Below, piece by piece: positions 56,274 through 64,000 of a stretch of DNA of 64,000 nucleotides. The notes below the pieces were generated by a model. That model ran no database searches. It saw only the letters and a program-made list of their open reading frames with translations, and had not been told where the DNA came from. Position 1 is the stretch's first letter. Every line of letters starts with the position of its first letter. The DNA is from Suillus spraguei (Eukaryota > Basidiomycota > Agaricomycetes > Boletales > Suillaceae): assembly GCA_016800925.1 (NCBI GenBank), contig JABCPU010000047.1, positions 1 to 64,000 on the forward strand, written 5' to 3'. A program made the position numbers and the translations under genes.

Positions 56274-56546
56274 TCTCTTTGTGCACTCTTGCCTTGAAGC
56301 CTTACATAGTTCTCTAGCTTGGATCTGGACTTCAAAGGTAGTCCTTTCTTCATTGTGGGCATTCATACATACAATTAGTTTTTCTGTACCTAATTCCAAA
56401 GACTCATTAAAGATACCCCTTAGATGATTATGTATAACTAGATGATAAACAAGACTCATGCTGTTTGCGAAGCACCATGCAAGGTCAAGAGACGATGCTT
56501 TAGCGACTCCACAAAGAGAAAGAGCTTAGAAAAAAAGAATCCCCCG
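56274..56546. other. Spacer between HOOK and U2 genes
   Basis: Contains the HOOK 3' UTR region and the end of the convergent U2 gene; nothing else recognised. Confidence 0.4.
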
Positions 56547-58074
<1,528 letters not shown>

Positions 58075-58866
58075 CCCATAGGATAGATAATATATGATGT
58101 GCGGCGGGGCAAGTTCATGGAAAATCAACGCCTCCCTTCTGAGAATCTCAGCATGGTGTGAGTGCGAATCGATACACTCGCCATCAACAACTCTTATATT
58201 CCCTATCTCAGCACGACTCGAATCATACGAAGGATCGACAATTTCGTCGATATCTTGAACTGCACGTCAGGATCCTGCTACTAAGCGATTGGCATCAGTC
58301 GCAGAAAGCTTGTGGACAAAGGATTCAATCGTTAGACTTCGACACGCTCGCATGTCTATAAGACACGCATAAGGTCCGACTGGAAACCATAGCATAGACG
58401 ACATTCGGCGCTGCAAAATTCTTCATCAACTTCATGCTGACATCCTGTAAGTCGGCTTTTCCTTTGTTCAACGATCACCAAGGTTCTCAAGAATGTTTAA
58501 TCCTACGTAGAGTGTAAGGTTACAATGACAATAAACGAGATGTCGTTCCAGAGAAAAGTTACGCAAGTTGAAACAAGCATCAGAACATATCCGACCTCGA
58601 TGCACTTGAAATGGGGCCGCAGATACTTGAGAGGTACATCAAGCGCAGTAGCTCTCGTCACTGTCCCGACTGAAGGTGACCAACATTCTTCAAACACGCA
58701 TACGTCATAGTGCTATATTGCGCGCGTGATCATACATCCATTTTGTACAGTTCCACATCCTGAATCTACCTCGACAGCCCTTTCAATCAACTTGCATCTA
58801 TGGCCGAGATACCTTGACTCCACTCCGAACCCGAACATCATCGATGTTGTGATGCATTGTCCAACA
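58075..58866. other. Spacer, nothing recognised
   Basis: Short frames on both strands (58158-58361 plus, 58503-58697 minus) without identifiable domains. Confidence 0.35.
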
Positions 58867-59496
58867 TTAAGGTCTTGCTGAAGATAAGCGGATCAGCGGG
58901 ATTGTTGCCATAACGTAACATCTGAACATACACAAGCGATGGTTTAAAGTGATTTCAAGAATAGTCTTGATTAACTCTGCCCGTGCCTGAGAGTTGGAGT
59001 ACAAAGATTTGTTCTCCTTCCTGGAGCGTTCAAAAGCTTCTTTTTCCTTTTTCTTGAAGCGTTCAAAATCATCCTTCTCCTTCTCCTTAGAGCGTTCGAA
59101 AGCTCTTTGTGCCTTCCTCTTGAATGATTCAATCGGTAACTTCATCATCCAAGTAGATGACTTTCCCTCATATACGCGGGTGGCAGTAGTCACAGCTTCC
59201 TCATACGCACGGGCGGCAGTAGTCACTGCTTCTTCATATGCGCGGGAGGCAGTAGTCACAGCTTGTTAATATGCATGGGTAGCAGTAGTCGCAGCTTGTT
59301 CATATGCCTGAACGGCAGCGCTAACGCCTTCCCAGACAGCGGCTGCATGCGAAGATGCCATACACTGCTCCAGAGCGACAAGAAAAGAGGGAACAAACTT
59401 CTGCTTGCCCGGAAGATAGCGTCGCTTGTCGAAAATGTAGAAAGAGTGTTCGAAGATAATGACAGCAGCTAGATGATCAATAATAAGCAGATTCAT
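58867..59496 (-). pseudogene. Unassigned repeat-containing coiled-coil protein, one stop
   Basis: Minus-strand frame from ATG 59496 (MNLLIIDHLAAVI) to 58867, interrupted by one TAA at 59265-59267. The middle consists of four to five 11-residue repeats of the type QAVTTASRAYE, AVTTAARAYEE (33-bp period, 59160-59320). A highly charged helix follows (FERSKEKEKDDFERFKKKEK). The stop lies inside one repeat at a position where the other repeats have Glu or Gln. I do not recognise the family; loss of function is likely if the TAA is real. Confidence 0.4.
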
Positions 59497-59739
59497 CGCA
59501 ACGCAGCCTCAAAATTCACCAGAAATGAGCTGAATACTCTTTTCGAAGGATGATGAACCAGACGCCTGGTACATTTGCAAGATGAGAAATTTGTACAATC
59601 TGTAATCAATTGACATACCACAGAGAGCAACCTAGACCGCATGTCTGCACATTGACTCCAAGAAATCTGGTCAAATCATGATAGAAAATTGAAAATCATC
59701 CACCTCTGCTAAGGATCCATACACTCACTTTCTGCCAAT

Positions 59740-60424
59740 GTGTAACATCTTCGGTCAGTACGGCCCGAAGTCAAAGAAGGATGAAGAAACTGACCTCCTG
59801 TTGATGGATCAGCGACGTCGTCCCAAGCAAGGGTGATGTACGATTTCAGTAGTAAGCAAAGTTCAAGCTCAACAGGAGATCAGCACACTGACACGCTGTT
59901 AGTGGATGAGACACGGGATTGGCGAGTGAGCCTAACGCTTGATTGGGAGTGAAAAGACAGACCGACTGTCAATGGGAATCAGTAATTTCATTGGTCAGTG
60001 ATGCTCCAATTCGACTGCGGATCGACGTGCTTACGTTCTGTGAACGGATGGGCGACGCTTCAGTCAGTATGGTTCAGGTTCGATGATGGATCAACCGACT
60101 CACAATCTGTCAACGGAGCAGCGAGGCTTTCGGTCAGTATGGGCCATGGCGTGAAGACGACGGAGAAGCAGTGTACTCACACCCTGATAATAGATTAGTG
60201 AGTCCATCAGTGACGAAGACCGGAGGTCGACAGAAGATCATCACACTCACAAGCTGTCAACGGATAGGGGAGTTCTCCTGTCAGTAGCTCAAGGTCAGTA
60301 GAGGATTAATGTACTGACCTCCTGCCGGTAGATCGCCAAAACTTTGGTCAGAAATGGTTAAAATTGACAAAGGATCAATGCGCTCACGTGCTATCAACAG
60401 ATGGGAGATGCCTGGTTTAGGAAG
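59740..60424. repeat. Decayed upstream part of a tandem repeat tract
   Basis: Spaced, diverged units of about 75-85 bp with a common pattern: an ACTCAC core, then a GTCAACGGAT-like segment, then TCAGTA. They look like older versions of the clean repeats at 60425-60780. No coding function established. Confidence 0.5.
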
Positions 60425-60780
60425 GTTCGAGCTCGAAGGAGGATCGACACACTCACAGCCTGCGAACAGTGACCAAGGATAAAGCGAAAAAAAACAATGA
60501 ACCAAGGACTTCGATCAGCATGGCTCGAGCTCGAAGGAGGATCGACACACTCACCAACTGCGAACAGTGGCCAAGGACTTCGATCAGCATGGCTCGAGCT
60601 CGAAGGCAGGATCGACACACTCACATCCTGCGAACAGTGGCCAAGGACTTCGATCAGCATGGCTCGAGCTCGAAGGAGGATCGAGACACTCACACCCTGC
60701 GAACAGTGGCCAAGGACTTCGATCAGCATGGCTCGAGCTCGAAGGAGGATCGACACACCACTCCACGAATCCTGCCAAAA
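60425..60780. repeat. Tandem repeats, 65-69 bp unit, about five copies
   Basis: Unit: GATCGACACACTCAC, a variable pair, CTGCGAACAGTGGCCAAGG, ACTTCGATCAGCATGG, CTCGAGCTCGAAGG. The clean copies begin near 60539, 60608, 60677 and 60746; one more diverged copy begins near 60440. On the minus strand each unit contains GCAGGGTGAGTGTG, which resembles a splice donor, and a 23-residue open repeat (HADRSPWPLFAGCECVDP). Unit length is not fixed, so a coding role is uncertain. Confidence 0.8.
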
Positions 60781-60985
60781 TAAACACACCAACATAAATG
60801 AGAACGATATTCAAATTTTCTGATAATTATAATCTTACATAAATATGTGGAAACCAGAGACTCGATCTTGCTATTATTACCTTATACCGATCCTCAGTTG
60901 CCTTAATATAGTTTGAAAGGACCGGGAGTATCCTGGACAATATCAGTCATCAACACTCCTGGCAGGTAGATTAGACGATGGGTGG

Positions 60986-62021
60986 TTACTTCTCAACTGC
61001 ATATTTCATGCAGAGCTCCAAGTTGATCTGCTGGGTCGATACGAATAGTTGCTTCAGTACCTCATTATCCAAAGTTCCAGCTGTGCGTTCAATGAGGGAC
61101 CCGCAATCTGCGTCAACCTTGTCCATGTCTGATGGATCAGTGGTTATAATGTATCGCAATTCGACCACTATCTGGCTCACTAGGAAGGCATACATGGCAC
61201 TTTGAAGGCCATCGTACGTTCTTAAGAAAGTTCAGTTGCGGCCCATTAGCAAATGACTCCTCGGCATGCATCGGGGCCAGTGCCTGGGCATCTTTCATTG
61301 ATACTCCCTTTGATTTCAGCTCTGCATATGCGATGTCGTAGAGGGCATCGAACTTAGTAAATAATACCATTACTGGGACTGAGGATCGTGATTTTGCGCA
61401 TCAGACAAATATCAATGATGGTCGGATGAGGGGGCTTACTGATTCCAGTATCGCACTGAGAGAAAAATTTGTTTTCAGCTGCGGTGAATGACCTGCATTC
61501 TTGGTCCATTGGGATGCAGTACCTATGTTAAAAAAGTGAGATGGCACATGTCGCGATTGATCGATTATGATTACCAGATGGCATGGAGTTGATCTTTTAG
61601 TTTGGTTTCCTTAGAACGGCGCGCGATAAATGCCTTGACCTTGTTGAATTCAGATTCACCGCCCACCTCAAAACCGCGTGAATCATGAAAGATGAATCCT
61701 GGGTTGCTTCGAAACACCATTTCATTCTCGATGTCGTGCTCTCCACGCTGAGAGCACGTCAGTTCATGTCATGAACTAAGAGTCACCTCACCTCTCTGGA
61801 TGCTTTTAAAACTGCAGGATCAATCTGACGTCGATGGGTTAGTCATCACTAACTACCAGCCTCTTACTAGCGCACACCTTTTTTCCAGCACAGTCGTAGA
61901 TTTCTGGATTCTCCTTCGCATTGCAAACTCTCTGGAGAATGGTAGTCTTTCCTGCATTCGCTCTTCCTATAGTGAGGATTCGAAAGCGAGGGATTTTCTC
62001 TCTTATCTGTGAAGGATTCAT
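60986..62021 (-). CDS. Small P-loop GTPase-like protein
   Basis: Fungal G-domain protein of unknown cellular role. ATG 62021 (MNPSQIREKIPRFRIL); exons 61878-62021, 61792-61824, 61575-61747, 61440-61522, 61181-61378, 60986-61128, total 258 codons including stop without frame error. Walker A is GRANAGKTT at residues ~19-27. A G3-like DSRGFE follows the VFRSNPGFIFH block, TKFD (VMVLFTKFDALYD) matches the N/TKxD base-specificity motif, and CIERTA-like SLIERTA lies near the end. The last part (VLKQLFVSTQQINLELC) is typical of this family, which is expanded in Agaricomycetes. One intron (61748-61791) is only 44 bp. No membrane segment. Confidence 0.83.
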
Positions 62022-63009
62022 TGGGAAGGTAGTAAATGTTGTGAGGGACTCGAAGGGTTGGTGTAGCTTGTGTGAACCGGGAGCTGAACCGAAGCCAGCT
62101 CATGTAGGGCCGCATCGATAATTCAAATTGGGTTTCTATATTTGAAATTGGTTATTCACCGCAGCCTCTACTTAGATATCGTTGGACGGTGAGGTTCTGT
62201 GCCGTGCCCTCCGAGTCCTTGCTCCGTCATGAGTTTGCACAAGTCTCCCATGATCGGATCTTGCCTACGAAGACAATTAGTTTCTTTCACTATGAACTAT
62301 GTTAACTATATATATACTATTCTCGTGACGCACATGTGTTCTATTTTATAATTAACAAGCGAATCACTGGCCTGCCAAAGTTCCCTTCTTTCATTTTGCC
62401 ACGTCCAGGCGTGAAGGCCAAGTACAGCGCGTCGGAGATCGAGACCTTGCGAACGTCGTCGCACATGCAGACCGCTGTGGAAATCGGTTTTAATCCACGA
62501 TTCAACTCGATCGCGCGGGATTAAAAGCGAAAGTGATGCGAGGAAGGCAATGGACTTCGTCTATGTGAAGTCTGCTTCTCGCTCAAGTATGGTCTCGTCA
62601 TCAGCAACTGCAGCAATCTGATGCCATGAGTCATCGGGCGGTGCAGTTCTACTACTACCGAGAGCGACAACGGACCTAGCAAGATCACTGTACAATCCTC
62701 TGACTCTGAGTCTATGTACAGAGACATAAGTCCGTTCAGGAACCTCAAGTTACAGCGCAGTACAGTCACTTGATCACCTGAAACCGTAACGCTAAGCGTG
62801 ACATTGTGGAGGGAGGGCCAAAGGCGCCCGAGTGGGGCGCGCACATAGTGTCGACACGAATTAGTTCTGCAGGATCAAACATTCCGTTCTTACATTATTT
62901 AGATATAGATTAGTAGATACCATGTGCAGCGGGATAAGTTCATGGAATGATATTACAGGGTCAAAACAGCCAGCCTCCAGTACATACGAGTGTTCGTAAA
63001 ATCCATGCT
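62022..63009. other. Spacer, no gene recognised
   Basis: Minus frame 62521-62844 (107 codons) and plus frame 62336-62524 are open but I cannot assign a family to either. It also holds the 3' flank of CDC50 and the promoter of the GTPase gene. Confidence 0.35.
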
Positions 63010-64000
63010 CTATCGGTTCCAAGACAACAATGACATATCCCCCAAACGTCTGCAGCACGTTTAGCCAGTCTTATAATAGATGAAAAAACACCATACCTCG
63101 GTTTGAGAAGGTGTCGGATAGTGCCCGCTAATGCAAGGAACACAAAGACACCCGATGCTGCAACGTAAGCCCAACCCAAGAACGGGTTCTTCCCACCTAT
63201 CCAAGACACCGTCGAAATGACCAGAGATTTCGTTCCCTTGTAGCCCTCAACCGGATAATCTGAAAACAAGCACAGCAGTCAGAAACAAAAGCAGTTGCAG
63301 TGACGACGACCATACTCATGTAGACAAGGACTTGATACTGGCCCGCAGGCAAGGTGACAGTATCGTTGCGCCCAAACAGCTTACTAAACGTTGGCAAACC
63401 TGCCGTCCGCATCCAGTTCTGGAAGTGCTCATCCGCTTGCAAGTTTGGTATGGAACTAGCGTTGGGGTAGCTTGGGTAGCGCAGCGCCCAGTTCGGAGGA
63501 GGTACGACCTCATCTAGGTTATTGGTGTAACCCGACGTGACGCTGTATTTCTTAGCCTCCCCAGGCCAGGCGATGCCAGTTTGTGAGAAATTATAGTAGG
63601 AGATGTCTGATGTGCCATTAACAAGTGTAAAGCCAGAGAAAGTGTCTAGACAACATTGGGACATCAGAATCCCAGACACTGTATTGCACTCAGTGAGACG
63701 CACCATTAAACACAGAATTAGCGATCAATCCGCAGGGGTAGATAGCCTTCTTGTCTGCGGTAGTGCCAAGAGGTTCGCAATTACTGCCACTGAGAGTACT
63801 CGGGGAGACATAGTCGCCCTGTAATTGAGATGTATCTAAACTCTGGACATATCGACGGTTGTTCTGGAAGAAGTTAGTAAGCTTGTAATACTGGAACACC
63901 GGGGGAGCCAGGTCGGATACGATGGTGAAATTGATGTAGCATGAATGTTTCTGTTCCTCCGGTGCTGTGTCATTATAGTAGTAAGCGAATGAGGGGGGCG
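63010..64000 (-). CDS. CDC50/LEM3 family phospholipid flippase subunit, 5' part outside window
   Basis: Beta subunit of P4-ATPase flippases; needed for their exit from the ER and for lipid transport. Exons in the window (minus): from beyond 64000 to 63704, 63645-63316, 63259-63097, 63049-63010. Motifs: QYYKLTNFFQNNRRYVQSLD, YPCGLIANSVFND across an intron, GIAWPGEAKKY, PPPNWALRYPSYP, LQADEHFQNWMRTAGLPTF, KLFGRND, YKGTKSLVISTVSWIGGKNP and the second membrane segment FLGWAYVAASGVFVFLALAG, ending RRLGDMSLLSWNR. N-glycosylation sites (NGTS, NFS, NDT) lie in the lumenal loop. The first membrane segment and the start codon are beyond the window edge. Confidence 0.95.

Noticed and set aside
60425..60780. 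Repeat-spacer pattern resembling a CRISPR array
   Set aside because: The variable part is only a few bases, the units are 65-69 bp, and the surrounding genes are eukaryotic with introns. It is a simple tandem repeat.
62336..62524. Plus-strand frame with LPRPGVKAKYSASEIETL as part of a gene
   Set aside because: No upstream or downstream exon with compatible splice sites and no family recognised.

Overview
The window is nuclear DNA of a filamentous basidiomycete, most likely an Agaricomycete. Host genes carry many 45-60 bp GT-AG introns. The closest matches by eye are fungal families: GH47 mannosidase, Hook dynein adaptor, RNA 3'-phosphate cyclase, Cdc50/Lem3 and a small P-loop GTPase. The repeats are chromodomain Ty3/Gypsy elements and Plavaka (CACTA-like) DNA transposons, which are abundant in that group.

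Layout. 1-8.5 kb is a host region: a PHD-plus-chromodomain gene cut by the window edge, a secreted GH47 alpha-1,2-mannosidase, and a 5' fragment of an aspartic protease. 8.5-38.5 kb is a nested retrotransposon block. It holds an old chromovirus (element 3, minus strand, 10.2-17.8 kb) hit by two later insertions that survive as solo LTRs; a young 14.3 kb chromovirus (element 1, minus strand, 18369-32713); a second family (element 2) inserted inside element 1 pol; a fourth LTR type; and a 5'-truncated relative of element 2 on the plus strand (element 4). 38.5-49.5 kb holds a broken ribonucleotide reductase small-subunit gene followed by one Plavaka transposon with a second, more complete Plavaka inside it. 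The inner copy carries a divergent DUF6532 gene. 49.5-53 kb is gene-poor and holds a tandem array of tRNA-Leu-like units. 53-64 kb is host DNA again: HOOK, U2 snRNA, RNA 3'-terminal phosphate cyclase, a decayed repeat tract, a P-loop GTPase and the 3' part of CDC50.

Main points. (1) Three different chromovirus families here each have, just inside the 5' LTR, a primer-binding site complementary over 11 nt (11/11, 11/11 and 10/11) to an LTR segment lying exactly 34 nt after the first base of the TATA box. This is the arrangement of Tf1-type self-priming. (2) Element 1 carries a spliced antisense ORF between pol and the 3' LTR with a coiled coil and two CX2CX6C half-sites. (3) Elements 2 and 4 carry a sense ORF of about 500 codons after pol with zinc knuckles. 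(4) The inner Plavaka carries a DUF6532 gene divergent from its transposase. (5) Element 4 is broken almost only by CGA-to-TGA stops, whereas other genes show single-base homopolymer indels that look like assembly error.
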